Position numbers and translations under genes: made by a program
Notes under the pieces: model-generated
Told to the model about the DNA's origin: nothing
What the model saw: the letters and a program-made list of their open reading frames with translations, nothing else
Database searches by the model: none
From: Heterodera schachtii
Taxonomy: Eukaryota > Nematoda > Chromadorea > Rhabditida > Heteroderidae
Assembly (NCBI GenBank): GCA_023374025.1
Contig: SIJG01000001.1
Span: 3,061,946-3,125,945 of the forward strand
Direction of reading: 5' to 3'
Length of the DNA: 64,000 bases
Shown: piece after piece, positions 37,150 through 48,989 of the stretch
How positions within the stretch are numbered: position 1 is the stretch's first letter
Layout of the letters: the number at the start of each line of letters is the position of its first letter

Positions 37150-39408
37150 ATGCTTTGTTTCGTGCTTTTCTTAGCATTTCTTCCCCCTTTTTTGACAAAT
37201 GTTTTTGCCGATCTGTCAAAATCAGATAAAGAATTGCTTCTGCTCCAATCGGTTCGTTTGTCTGTTAATTGATCGGTTTTATAATGCCTTGGCATTTCAT
37301 TTAATGAGTCATAATTAATCAGCTTTGGCGTCATGGCGATCGGAGCCCAACGGGCACCTTTCGAACTGACATTTACCAGGAGAACTTTTGGCCGCAGGGG
37401 TGGGGCCAATTGTCGCCCCGAGGGATGAGTCAGCAAGTGACACTTGGGAAGAAGTTGCGCAACAGATACGTAGAGCAACTGGGACAAATCAGCGGCTCTT
37501 ACGACAGTCATGAGCTGTATGTGCGGGCAACGGATGTCAACCGAACACTGATCAGTGCCATTTCGGTGGGGGGGGGGGAGGACAACAAAGAAAAATGAAT
37601 GGTTGTTTTCGCAGAATTTCATCGGCTTTTATGGCAAGGGAAAGGCTGGCCGTGATTACCCAAATGAAAGCGATTGGCCCGCCGGCTTTGTTCCGATCGC
37701 AATTCACACGGTCGATGGAAACAAAGATTTCATTTCTCCGAGTGGTTCGATGCTTTTCCGTCTCCCACTTTTTCCTCCCCCCCCCCCCCCCCCCTCCGCA
37801 GGTTCGTTGTGTCCGCGTTACGCCGAATTGTCTGATTTGATTGGGAACACCACGGAATATCAGAACACTTATCACCAATATTCCGTATGAGAAGGGAATA
37901 ACACTTCGATTGATTCAAACATTCGAAGTTCTTTTAGAGCCTTCTGAAATTCTTGTCGGACAAAGCCGAAAAGAAAGTTGACATTTTCGACATTTGGCTG
38001 TTTCAAGACACTTTCTTTGTCGAGGTGCAACAATATTTGAAATGGCTTTGAATTTGGAAAAAGTGCTTTTAGAAGGACAACAATTTGACATTGGTGGATT
38101 GGGCAGAGGGAAATGCGACGTTATTAAGACAAATAAACGAACTTCACAACATTATGCTGAAGTGGGAAAGCGGAATTGGTGAGGAAGGAACAGCAAACTT
38201 AACAAATAAAAGAGAAAACTGACCAAAGGACTGCAAAAGTTCGACGGAATTGACTTTTCGGTGGAAATGCCCAAAATTCGCGGCGGAACGCTTTTATGGA
38301 CGATGATTGGGAATATGCTGAACAAAATTGCTTGTGAAAAGAGACTGAACGCGGTCAGAGAGGCGGACAGAGAAATCCCTGGTGGGCGACGGCAGAAATT
38401 GGCTTTAAAAATGCGATTTGTGTAGGAAAAAAGTCACCCCTCGGGGCGCCACTTTGCAAATGGATGAAACGGGTAACTAATTAATTAATTGCCTTGACAA
38501 TGATAAACACTAATCATTTCAGATGAAATACCTCGCTTATTCGGCGGTAATCCCTCCCAAATTTCTTCCGTTTTAATCGGTGCCACGCGCTCATTCAGCA
38601 CGACACGACCCTCGCTTCTCTGTTCTCCTCTTTGGGCTTTCAGAAAACCAATTATGACCAGGACGGGTAGTCCCACAAATAAAAGTGTCCATTTTCACGG
38701 CCGTTTCGCTTTTTCCCAAGTTTACCGCATTACACTTCATGTGTTACGGTGGAATTGTGGCGGGACAAAACTGTGGGACAATTATCTGTCAATGTGAGAC
38801 GATTTGCTGACTATTTTTTGCTTTTGTTTGGCGGGGACAAAGCATTTGTTTGAGGTGCTTTATTGGAGGCCAAATGAGGAGAATTTTGTGGACATTACGA
38901 AGGAAGTCAAAGGCTGTGAGAACGGCTGCACTCTGAACGAATTTGTGAAGCGATCGGAAATTTACAGAATGAATCCGAGCCCGGAACAGGTGAAAACCAA
39001 ATGTTTAGGGTAATTAGTGCTGCATAATAAAATAATCATTAGCCAAGACAAATTGTTAATCTATATAACTAAAATTGTACCGTAACAAATGTGTTATTGT
39101 ACAGTAACTTTTTCCCCTCCATACTACAGTATTGTCAAGTGCCATTGTTTCCCAATCCGACTACGGTAGTGCCGCAACCAACAACCCCAACTCCTCCATC
39201 CGATGCCCCCAGCAGCCCATCACCCGCAAATGACACAACCGAAGCACCCGCCGCAGTTAGCGGAGCATTTGGACGATCAGCGGCGGCGGCAGAAAGTGCC
39301 ATTTTCATATTCTCAATGTGAGACAAATCAATTAATTATTAATTAGTCACTTTTTGTTGCAGCTTTTTTTTCAAATTGCTTTTCGCCGAGAAAACGTTGC
39401 GACAGTGA
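37150..39408 (+). CDS. Histidine acid phosphatase (membrane/secreted)
   Basis: Multi-exon gene starting at 37150 with a signal peptide (MLCFVLFLAFLPPFLTNVFA); exon 1 is 37150-37251. Exon 2 (from 37323) opens with LWRHGDRSPTG, the RHGxRxP phosphohistidine motif, then NFWPQGWGQLSPRGMSQ, RNRYVEQ and RATDVNRTLISA. Later: LCPRYAELSD (37.8 kb), KKVDIFDIWLFQDTFFVE, KIRGGTLLWTMIGNML (38.3 kb) and SAHDTTLASLFSSLGF (38.6 kb), the catalytic HD motif. The C-terminal part carries LFEVLYWRP, CENGCTLNEFVKRS, then a Pro/Thr/Ser-rich stalk (39.13-39.27 kb) and a hydrophobic segment (AIFIFSIFFFKLLF), consistent with a type I membrane or lysosomal form. Both catalytic motifs are intact. The exons between 37.86 and 38.85 kb are only roughly bounded. 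Confidence 0.85.
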
Positions 39409-39477
39409 ATTTTGGCCTATTTATCTGGTGATAATTTATTTGTCTGTTCATTATTTTGTCTGTTTCAAATTGCTATT

Positions 39478-40064
39478 AAAGACGTGTTGTCCCCCCTCCT
39501 CCGTTCCTTCCTTTTGCCCCATTCTTCGAAGTTTCATCCATCAAACTAAAAGCTCCCGCTTCTTCATTCCTTTCCTCCGATTGATTTGCTTCTTCAGAGA
39601 ATCGCTTTTCCGTCGCATATTTTTTCTCCTCTTTAATCCCATGAACATAAAAAATGTTCACTTCATCACATTCTTTCGATAACATTTCTCGTTTTATCTC
39701 CGACTTCGTTCCGTCCCCAAATTCGCCTTCTCTTCGAAGTGCCTTTTCCAAAAGTGAAAGTGCTATTGAGGCAATTCTTTTCTTTCCACCATTTGTCCAA
39801 TTTTCATTTGCTTTGGCCATAGACTCCGACAACCACAAGCGATGAACGGCACTCATCGCCGTGCTCTTCAATCAGCAAGTCTTCCTCAAGGTCGCCGCTG
39901 GCGTATGACAGAATCGAACATTGGCAAAGTGCCAATGAAACGCCAATTTGGCAAAGGGAAAGAAAATTGATGAAGACGCTAAGATTCACAATAAACAAAA
40001 CTGAGGAAGAAAACGAAGAGAAGGGAAGAAGCAATGGGACACAGCGTAAGTAAAAAAAAGACAA
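39478..40064 (-). CDS. Hypothetical secreted or membrane protein
   Basis: Two overlapping minus-strand frames (40064-39804 and about 39830-39476) that could join by one intron. The first begins MSFFYLRCVPLLLPFSSFSS with a long hydrophobic N-terminus. The second is charged (Glu/Lys-rich) to its stop. No family recognised and the junction is not resolved. Confidence 0.3.
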
Positions 40065-40394
40065 AACAAAAACAAAAGGAAGAAAAAGCCATGGATTTTA
40101 GAAGGAAAAATCTGCTTTTCTCGAAAAAAGACTAGTAAGCATTGAAAAGGAGTCACTCATAAGAATTTCATTACAATTATCACCGTTGCTATTCATTTAG
40201 GGAAAACAAAATGTTTGAAAATTTGAAGATGCGCCATCGTCCAGCCATTGTTTAAGCAATCAAAGCACAAAAGAACAACAGCAGGGAGAAAATGGCGAAG
40301 GATTGGGTGGACGAATAGTTTTGGTGTTCAGGAAGTACAAAATTGGTGATCCGGAAAGCACAGTGTAACCATTAGAAAACACAACACAAAAGCC

Positions 40395-41560
40395 TTATTC
40401 CTCATCAGTTTGTCTCTCGTGCGGCATTCGCGAGTGGCGCTTCCCCGGCGGATTCTTAATTTTTTTTGTTTCATTTTTAAGTCCATAAATAGCATTAAAA
40501 AATACCTGAACAACATACAGCTGGGGAATGACGTAACTTTGCACAGTTTCGTTTTTACTTCCATTCCCTTGACAATTGAATTCAGATTTCATGTCAAATG
40601 TAACACAATACCTTAAATATTTAAAAAATCGGATCTCCCATTTCCAATTACCCGTCACGTAAACGCTCAGGTGGCGCGATCACACAAGCGCGATAGAACA
40701 CCGACGTTTTTGGGAAGCGTGCCATCACGAGTGAACCGGGACCAAATAATGCGCTGGCATTGTGCCGAGGATCGGCACGAAAACGGGGCAATGGGATAAT
40801 GTCTTGGCGGGGAACTTTCTTCAGCAGAAAGGGGAGCTTTTGGCGCACTAGCGAATATTTGACATTTGGCGTGACGGGAGGCGTCCGACTGAGTATGAAA
40901 TAGTTGCGGTAATATTCGTATTCCGCGACATGGTCCAACAGTGTGTAACGGCCTCGTCCGCGCACTCCCGCGCTTTGGTCCTTAAACAGCGAAGTGTGGT
41001 TAACAGTCATTGTCAATGGAGCTAAACGACGAACAATGACTTCGGCCAAAATCCATTTCGATTCCCGCTGGTCCTCCTCCTTCTTCCACACCGCCACTAA
41101 ACTGCCAATTGGAACTTCCTCCGTGTCCGGGAGAGGAATGGAGCCGACCAGCGGCGGGCACAAAGCTGAAATCGGACGTTTTTGCGCCAGTTCTGCCTTT
41201 TTATAGTTGTAAGGTTCGACGTGCAATGGAAGTGTTTCGGCCTAAAAAATCCTTCTCAGGGGGTCGAAACAAATCCGAATCCACATATTCGTCGATCAGC
41301 AGCAGAATTTCGCTCAGTCCCCTCGATCCCATTGTCTCTCCGCTTTTTTCGTCATGGAATTTCATTCGAACCGTTTCGGAAAACGGTTTCCGCACAGTGA
41401 CACAGGACAATGCCTCCAAAGAAAGCTGAAGTTGGCGATTGAGTAACTCAGCTATCCGTGAACGATGTTCTGTGCTCTTTTCGGCTCCAGAATTTTGCTG
41501 GTTTGTGGAAGAACAGCCAGGGGATTCAGTGCAGCAACTTTTAATTTCGTCGCTGCATTC
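40395..41560 (-). CDS. sgf-29: SAGA-associated factor 29 (SGF29) homologue
   Basis: Minus-strand gene ending at 40395; the 5' end is not fixed, with coding sequence visible to about 41560. The C-terminal tandem-Tudor domain is recognised by PIGSLVAVWKKEEDQRESKWILAEV (41.1 kb, read in two blocks), RQDIIPLPRFRADPRHNASALFGPG, VMARFPKTSVFYRACVIAPPE and, after an intron, YCVTFDMKSEF and SYVIPQLYVVQ. SGF29 binds methylated H3K4 and anchors SAGA/ATAC acetyltransferase complexes. The N-terminal part (RIAELLNRQLQLSLEAL) would be the helical region. An intron of about 43 nt separates LLLIDEY from AETLPLHVEP. An insertion relative to vertebrate SGF29 lies between the two Tudor halves (about 40870-41000). 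Confidence 0.82.
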
Positions 41561-41699
41561 TATGATTTTTTTGAACTAAAATATTTATGGAATTACAAGT
41601 GCAAATATTTGGTGGAATCTTTACCGTTAATTGTAATTTGGACACATCTGTTTCCATCATTTGGTAAAAGTTTACTATTGGTACCGATAATTTTTGAAT

Positions 41700-42545
41700 A
41701 AAAATGTTAAATCAATTAAATTGAAAATTAAATTTATGAATCATTTTGAGGTTCATTGTTTCCATTTCAAATTTGGAACAAATTCCAAAATATGCACAAA
41801 ATTTAAACTTTTTGTCGCAGACTTTTTTTGATTTTCTATCTTTCAGCGCCTACCTAAGAAAACTATAAAAGTGGTTTTGATTATTTTTGGCTCTGGACCT
41901 AATGTTCCATAATCCCGTTCCGCTAATTTTTTTAAAACCCGGGAAACACTGGTAAGAATGGGGGGCGGGGGGTAATCATTGCCTTTACTGCGCCCATAAA
42001 AGGGTAAAAAAGGTGGTTTTGAACAGTTCTGAGTTCCTTCGGCGGGGGTTATCGAGGGCTGATCACAAATCGGAGTATTGATAATATGGCAGTAAGGCAA
42101 TGAGCGGGACGGGACGCTATTTTGACGAATTCATGGAGGCAGCTATATTGGAAAAACAGTTGATGCGTTCAATAATATTTGGCGCAAATTACGCATTTTT
42201 AGCCAAATAACAATTGAAGCATTGTTTTAGATCAATTAGGGACCGAAATTCTTTACCGTTTCCACAAAATTTTCAGAATTTTACCCCGGCGGCGCCTGTC
42301 CGCACCAGGGATTTGTGCCGACGCCCTCAAAAATTTTGGAGACATGCTTGGCTTAGTCTTCAATTTTCCAAAATTTGTTTTTCTGTTTTAAAAGTGTATG
42401 TTTTGCCATTGACTCAGTAAAATACCCACTAATAAAAATATAGTTAAGCAGAATTTTATTTATTTTATTTTTTTAGTTTTAATTTTGAACAAAACTTTTT
42501 GTTCAAGTTCAATCTATACAATAACAAAAGTCATAAACAAAAGTC
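41700..42545. other. Spacer with a probable decayed MITE
   Basis: AT-rich. The stretch at about 42180-42236 resembles the interior of MITE copy A (GCGCAAATTACGCATTTTTA and AACAATTGAAGCATT). A GCTGATCACAAAT motif lies at 42058. GGTAAGAATG (41951) and AATTCTTTACC (about 42258) may be remnants of the ends, but no target duplication is visible. Confidence 0.5.
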
Positions 42546-42549
42546 ATTT

Positions 42550-44365
42550 ATGATTTGCGGGGAAAAGGAAAAGACAACACAGATGAAGTTGATGATTTAG
42601 TGGAGTAAGTCATGCGCCTTTTTGGTCTTTTATTTAGCATTGCTATTGTCGAGGATGAGTTCGACGGAGTCGCTGGTCGTTTTCCCCGTTTAGGCACCGA
42701 ATTCGTTGTTTCGTCTTTGTCGTCCCTCGTCAGTATCGAATTTTTGTTGTTTTCAATGTTCTGATGACTGACATTGAGCACTCTCTTCGCCTTTCCCATT
42801 CCCGACGGATTTAAATGCAGTCGAGAAAACTTCTCCTCCTCATCTCGCAACAAATTGGCAAAGTGTGAAGCCTTGGGACCACCTCAAAGAAAATGATGCC
42901 TTGTAAAAAATGAAAATTTATTTTACTGACTCCCATTGATTTTGCCGATCGGAGTTTGTTTTATCACTTCGTTCTCGTCGAAATGTTTGCCCATCGATGC
43001 TTCGCCCTTAGGGTCCTTTTCGGGAGTTTCGGGAATCACTTGAATCCGTCGCCGCGCCAACGAATGTTTGTCTTTTAATGACGGCCGAATTACTAAATGG
43101 TCCAAGTCATCGTCTCGCAAATTCGGCGTTTTGTCCGGAAATTCTCACTTTTTCTGTTCTTTTTCGGTGCCCTCGTCCTCGTTTCGTCTTCCTCCCCTTC
43201 CTTTTCATTCGCATTTTCGTTTTTCTCCTCCACCAATTGGTCGCTCGTCTCTTCTTTGTTCTCCTCGTCCAATTCTCTCAGAAAATTTTCCAATTGTTCC
43301 GCTAATTTGTTTTTGAATTCCATTTGGCCAATTGAAATGTCTTGACGATATTCCTGCGATTGAAATCGCTGCAAATCCAATGGCATTTCCAACAGCAATT
43401 GTTCATAGATTCCGGCCAAATAAAAAGGCAAATCGTCCAAAAACCTAAAAAAAACATTCATTGTCAAAGGACAAACGCCAAAAGAAATTACTCATCACAG
43501 AGAATGTCGTCCAAAAAATGCCTAAATTTCACCGGTTCACTTGCAAAATAAATGGTCCTCAGTCGCTCGACAATCTGTGGAAAAAGTGAAATGAAATCAC
43601 AAAAATAAAACTTTTTGGGTCGTGTCATCAATATTGTCCTATCAAAACAACATTTAGAATTTGATTTAAAACAAAACAATTATGTATTTGGTATCATTCG
43701 GTACAGAATTTAAAATAAAACTGACGCATTATATGATTTAGAATTAATGACACCAATTATGTCAAGTGGCGAAAAGGAAATTAAAATGCAAATTAAAAGA
43801 AAAATTGCAACATTCCGGAAAACCCCCCTTTTAGAGAAAATAATACCTGAGTTTGGCTTAAATGGACGGGGAAGGAGCGCAGCAAATGAACTTCCAATAG
43901 GACGAACAATTCGCTTAGAGTCAATTGCTCCGAATTAATCGCAGAAGTTTCAGTGAAACATTTGAGCACTTTTTTAAGAAAATTATTTACCGACACCTAA
44001 AAGAAAGTGATATTTTAATTTGTTTTATTATATAGGGAAAAAACCCGGTGGTCGGACGGGGAATGGCACGGGTATTCCTTGGCATGGACAGCGACCAGCG
44101 AATTCAAAACGATGTGAAAGCATTCCGAGGAACTTTTGGAATCGATGAGAGTGATCAGAAAATGAGCAAATTTCTCAGTCATTTCCTTAGAAGGGCAAGA
44201 GAGAATCGTTGCATCTAAGCAAAAAAATAAAAACAAAAAATTGAAAATTAAAAGACCAATTTCGACTGTTTCTGTCGTCCTTTTCTTAAGTCGACGACGC
44301 GCCCTTCTCTCAGTGATGGAATTACATTTTTCAAGCAAAGAGATCGGAGTTGGCGGAACCATAAA
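42550..44365 (-). CDS. Candidate Treslin/TICRR (SLD-3)-like replication-initiation protein
   Basis: Multi-exon minus-strand gene; the start (44365 or further upstream) is uncertain. Exons visible: 44365-44262 joined over a 43-nt intron to 44216-44045, 43993-43850, 43574-43490, 43446-43095, about 43080-42930 and 42853-42550. Segments: ITERRARRRLKKRTTETVE, LSELFVLLEVHLLRSFPVHL, FLDDLPFYLAGIYEQLLLEM, then a Glu-rich stretch, and a basic region with VIPETPEKDPKG and EVIKQTPIGK. The LxxLE helix, the LPxxLxxIYxxL pattern and two closely spaced TP sites after basic residues resemble the Sld3/Treslin family, whose CDK-phosphorylated TP/SP sites bind TopBP1. This is recalled pattern similarity only. 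It could also be an unrelated nuclear protein. Confidence 0.4.
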
Positions 44366-44399
44366 CAATAGCTTAAAAATAAATGATTTAATAGGTAAT

Positions 44400-45085
44400 T
44401 AAAATCAAATGAGCGAATAATGAACGGAAGATGGGAGAGAAAGTCAAATGTTGTGGAGGAAAAGACGACAGAACATTTTGAATTTAAAAATAGAATAATA
44501 ATTGGCATTCTGTTATTTAGTCATTCGACCGATCGGAAATAGGCATTTTGCCGTTTTGCCTGAAACAGAGTCCCCTATTTCGAGGGGTAGTACTTTGGCC
44601 AAAGCTAAAATTAAAAAAGGGAATCAAATGAAGAGGACTTTTTTTTGAAAATCCCGAAAATAGATTTTCAAAATTACAATGACTTATATTTTCTCTGTCT
44701 TTACTCCCTGAGAACTGTCTCCAATTCTCTTAAAAATGGTAAGATAGGGAAACTCTAACGAAGACGGGAGTAGCTTCGTTTACCCCTAACCGACTGATCA
44801 CTTTCAAAATAAACTCATGCTCAAAGCTTTTGCTCACTCTCTCATCGAATGTGAATGCTTTTCCATGGCAGAATAAAAAGTGACTAAAGTCATTTGCTGT
44901 TCACTTCGAAGGAATCCTTTGGCAATTTCCCTTCCCCCGTTAAAATGGCGCTTTTCCATTCCGATCAATCGATTCGTTCGCTCCTCCGTTTCTTTTTCAT
45001 TCTCATGAAACTGATCAACAAATGATTTGGTGAATGGCTTTTGAGTTCCTCTGATTTGTTTTCCTCCTAATTCTTTTTTGCCAAT
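44400..45085. other. Intergenic, nothing firm
   Basis: Contains a minus-strand frame at 45103-44834 (89 codons, charged) overlapping the start of the next plus-strand gene. No motif. Confidence 0.4.
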
Positions 45086-45088
45086 TCG

Positions 45089-46016
45089 ATGGATCCACGG
45101 CACTTTTGGGTAAAATCATTTTTATCAAGATCAATTTGCCTTCCTTTGACAACAACACTCATTTGTCAGGTCCAATCTCTTCAACATGAGTTGGAATTGG
45201 AGTTGAATGGCACAATTAGTTATTTGGACGAAGCTTCGCGCTTGGCAACCGAAGGCAATCGGACGCTGAATGAGATTCGAATTCGACTGGAGAAAAGGGA
45301 CGAGTTCAGAAGGGCGAGCAATGAGTTGGACAGAAGGCGAAGAATGGGCCATTCGGAAGTGCACAAGCGATGGAAGCAGAAATTTGGGGAGTTGGAGAAG
45401 GAAATGAATGAGAGAATGGTAAGGAAGACTTTTCACTCAAAGAAACTTTTGATTGTTTTTTGGCCTCAATTGAAATGGAATTTCATCGGAGAATAGAGCA
45501 GCTGGAAGAGGAGAGAAAGACGCAAGACGCACAAGTCGAGCGAGAATGGCACCAGAAAAAGGCGGCATTGGAATCGACGGATTGGTTGACAGCGAATTCG
45601 CAGCGGAACGAAAGCGATGGGAATGGACAAATGGAGAACAAAGAAAGGAGACGGGAAGAGAAAAAGGAGCAAACGAATAACGAAGAGAAAGTGGAAGAGA
45701 AAGAGAAGGAAGAGAAAAAGGAGCAAAAGAGTGAAGAGAAAGTGGAAGAGGAAGACAAGGAAGGGAGGAAGGAGGAAGATAAATTAGGGACAACAAATGG
45801 AGTTGATGGAAGGGAGGAAAAGGAAAAAGAGAAAGTGGAAGAGGAAGACAAGGAAGAGAAAAGGGAGGAAGAGGAAATGAATAAAAAGAAAGTGGATGGG
45901 CAAGAAGAAGAGGAAGATAAGACCAAAAGCTTCGAAGCAGCCAACGAAAAAACAGAGGCAGAAGACGCCATTGGACGTGCTGCTGGTGAAGTTCCGAAGA
46001 AAGACGCTTTCGATTG
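45089..46016 (+). CDS. Coiled-coil protein, possibly BLOC1S5-like, with acidic KE-rich tail
   Basis: Exons: MDPRHFW at 45089-45109 (may be internal), about 45170-45417 and about 45475-46016. The middle exon gives a long helix ([53 protein letters not shown]). It continues as [20 protein letters not shown], then a Glu/Lys repeat tail (45640-45950) to the stop. The order of a short helix, R/K-rich linker and [14 protein letters not shown] helix is faintly like BLOC-1 subunit 5 (Muted), a lysosome-related organelle factor, but the resemblance may be generic coiled coil. The upstream exons are not identified. Confidence 0.45.
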
Positions 46017-46019
46017 AAT

Positions 46020-48004
46020 TATCTTTGCTACGAATTCCCCAGTCATTTGAATTCGCTTCCGGACCAATGCCATTTTGGCCTATTTTTGTGATGGCAATTT
46101 GGGTAATGACTTTTTGATTATCTCATCGTTCGTCCCTTCCATTTCCCTTCGCCATTTCCAAATGCCAAAATTGGACTCAATTTCCTCCCCTCCCTCCGCC
46201 GCCCCCGCCCCTCCGCTTAATCCCTCCGTTTGTTGCGTTAGCCGTCTCCGTCCCATTTATCCAATGTTTGGTTTTTTGTCCCAATACGCCCATTACCCTT
46301 CTCCTCCTCCTCCTCCCGCTGCTTCTGCTGATGCATATAAATCTTCATGTTATGCGTTCAGCAAAGGTCTCCCGGGCTTTTCCCACTTTATCATTTTGTT
46401 TATCCTCCCTTATGCTTTTGCTTTTCCTTTTGTCGGTTTCTTTTGCTGTTTTGCCCCCCCCGTCCAAATGTTTATTGAATTTGCATTTTTCCACCGGTGC
46501 TGCTGTCACTGTTCACTTTGGTAATACAATTTGCACATCAACCCGTCGACATGGTCCACATCACTCACTCCAAATCATCTTATCAAAATGCCATGCCATT
46601 CTTCGTCTTCCCCCAAAAAGCCAACCGCACATCACATCCAATTTACCACCCGATTTATGCGCAGAGATATAGGCTATTGGTGATGGGTTGTGGATGGGTA
46701 ATATGCGTTAGTCCTGCTGAATGGAATGGCGTTTCCGGCGAGTCCCTTTCCCCCCCCCTCCCCCGGTTCCCCTTCTCTTTCCCCCTTTTACCTCTCCCCG
46801 GTTTCTCCCCTTCCCCCCCCCCTCCCCCGGTTCCCCTTCTCTTTCCCCCTTTTACCTCTCCCCGGTTTCTCCCCTTCCCCCCCCCTTTTTCTCCGCTTCC
46901 CTTCTTTCCTCCCATTTAGCGTTTTCCCCGTCCATCCCTTTCATTGGCTTATTCCTTCTTCATTAGGTCACGCAGTTTTGCAGAGGAATAATGGAGGGGA
47001 AAGGGAAGAAAAAAGATGGGCAAAAAGTGCCAAATTGAATCATATTTACTTGCGTTTGATGAGGAACCTCATTCTGTTGTGAGTGTCAACTTCCCAAAGT
47101 GAGTCTGTCATTTTCGTTTTCGTACCGTTTTCAGTGCCGGCCAATGCCAATGCCATTGCTCCCCTCCCCGCCCTCTTTTTGGTTGGCTCCTTCCCCCCCC
47201 CCCCCCCTAAACCATCGGAAATAATTTTGTTGGATGTTTTTTCATTTGCCAATGGGCAAACCCACGCATTCATTCGCTATTTTTTCCCTTGCATTTTTCA
47301 TTTTTAATATTGTGACGCAACGAAAATTCGGATATTGGCACATTGGCGGGGGGGGGGGGGAATTGGCATTCCTTCGGATGGACTCACTGCTCGAACTCGT
47401 GCTCATTCTGCTCCAATTCCTTCTCAGTCCGATGGGTTTGGTCCAACATTTTCCATTTCTTTCCCATTTTTTGCGGTTATTTTCTCTTTTTTTTGTTTAC
47501 TTTTCCTTTTTAATCGCAGGGAAGAAGTCAATTTGGAGCTGTCTCACTTTTGTTGTTATTTTCTGCACATCGTAGCAAATTAATGCGTCCGCCGATGCTT
47601 AAAACGCCGATTCGAATGTTCCGTCAAAAGCGGATTATCCCCCGCCGGCAATTTGAACCTTTCTCCGCCAATGCCAAACATTGCCAATCCCTCCCAAAAA
47701 CACACTTTGCCATTAATTAATAAAGTTGACTAAAGCTGACGTTTTAACAAAAAGCACTTAAATGAATTACCACGAACACTCAAATGGCACTTAATTATTA
47801 TGATTGATTGCACTTCTTTTTCCACCTGCCTTTCTCTTCCTCTTCCTCTTCCTCTTCTTTTTCTCCAATCTCTCCTCCGCTCTCTTTGGCACTTTTTTTT
47901 GTTTCACTTTTGGCATTTTCCTCTCCCATTTTGCCATTCTCTCCCTTTTTCCTTCTCTCATCCCTTTCAGTTCCTCCCATTCATTCTTTGGTTCGCCTCG
48001 TCCA
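46020..48004. other. Intergenic, low-complexity C-rich stretches
   Basis: No supportable gene. Two tandem copies of a roughly 70-bp C/T-rich unit (about 46748-46885, each containing CCCCCGGTTCCCCTTCTC). A C run at 47193-47207 and a G run at 47349-47360. Confidence 0.5.
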
Positions 48005-48988
48005 ATGTGTCGTCTTCTGCCGTTGTTTCTGACACTCTTTGCTGTCCTCGTCGCACTTTGTGTTTCTGTGGAGGGGCAGCAGCCATCCGCCGAGGTAAGC
48101 CATCACAATTTAGCAGAATTTATTTATGATCAGGATTTTTGGAACATTTTTCTTTCCTTCCTTTGCTAGTCTCTTATTCGTTTTCTCTCCCTCCCTTCTG
48201 GTCACTTTCACTCTCTTCTTTTCCCTTATCTCTGTCATTGCTTTTCTCTCTTCTGATCACTTTCACTCTCTTCTTTTCCCTTATCTCTGACTCTCTTCTT
48301 TTCCCTTTTATCTCTGTCATTGCTTTTCTCTCTTCTGATCACTTTCACTCTCTTCTTTTCCCTTATCTCTGACTCTCTTCTTTTCCCTTTTATCTCTGTC
48401 ATTGCTTTTCTCTCTTCTGATCACTTTCACTCTCTTCTTTTCCCTTATCTCTGACTCTCTTCTTTTCCCTTTTATCTCTGTCATTGCTTTTCTCTCTTCT
48501 GATCACTTTCACTCTCTTCTTTTCCCCTATCTCTGACTCTCTTCTTTTCCCTTTTATCTCTGTCATTGCTTTTCTCTCTTCTGATCACTTTCACTCTCTT
48601 CTTTTCCCTTTTGTATTGTTTTTTTTTTTGCTTTGTTTCGTTCTGATCACTGTTTCCCCTTTTTTCAGCAGCCTCGCGCAGTCCTTTTGGATCTAATCCC
48701 TACCGAACTTGTGGAGAATAAACGATCGCCGCGACACTTTGCCTTTGCCAAACGCGCCAGATCGTTCGCTTTTGCGAAGCGAAATGCCAACGGATGGGGA
48801 AGGGCTTTTGCCTTTGCCAAAAGAACGGCGGAATTGCCCCAATGGAATGAGTGGGCATTTCCTCCCCTTAATTAGTAACGCATTTTCAATTTTGGTTTTT
48901 AAGAAAACGCTTTGCTTTTGCGGACGGCGGCGCCAGCCGAAGGTTCGCATTCGCAAAGCGAAATTACCGAAATTTCGCATTCGCTTAA
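48005..48988 (+). CDS. FAFA-type neuropeptide precursor (NLP-18/NLP-20-like)
   Basis: Three exons, 48005-48094, 48669-48850 and 48904-48988, total 357 nt (118 residues). It starts MCRLLPLFLTLFAVLVALCV, a signal peptide. After a spacer come dibasic-bounded peptides: SPRHFAFA-KR, ARSFAFA-KR, NANGWGRAFAFA-KR, TAELPQWNE-KR, FAFADGGAS-RR, FAFA-KR and NYRNFAFA at the C-terminus. FAFA endings before KR match the C. elegans NLP-18/NLP-20 class. The third exon is easily missed: the second exon reads into a false stop unless the 53-nt intron 48851-48903 is removed, and the joined phase gives WNEKRFAFA. Intron 1 (48095-48668) is mostly an 82-bp minisatellite. Peptides lack C-terminal Gly, so amidation is not expected. 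Confidence 0.9.
48185..48615 (+). repeat. 82-bp CT-rich minisatellite in neuropeptide gene intron 1
   Basis: About five units, spacing 82 bp (for example TCTGATCACTTTCACTCTC at 48252 and 48334). Each unit contains two related halves around TCTCTTCTTTTCCCTT. Copies are nearly identical. Confidence 0.93.
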
Positions 48989-48989
48989 C

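Noticed and set aside
46075..47082. Several Pro/Phe/Ser frames upstream of the neuropeptide gene
   Set aside because: C/T-rich low-complexity DNA; frames overlap on both strands and have no conserved motif.
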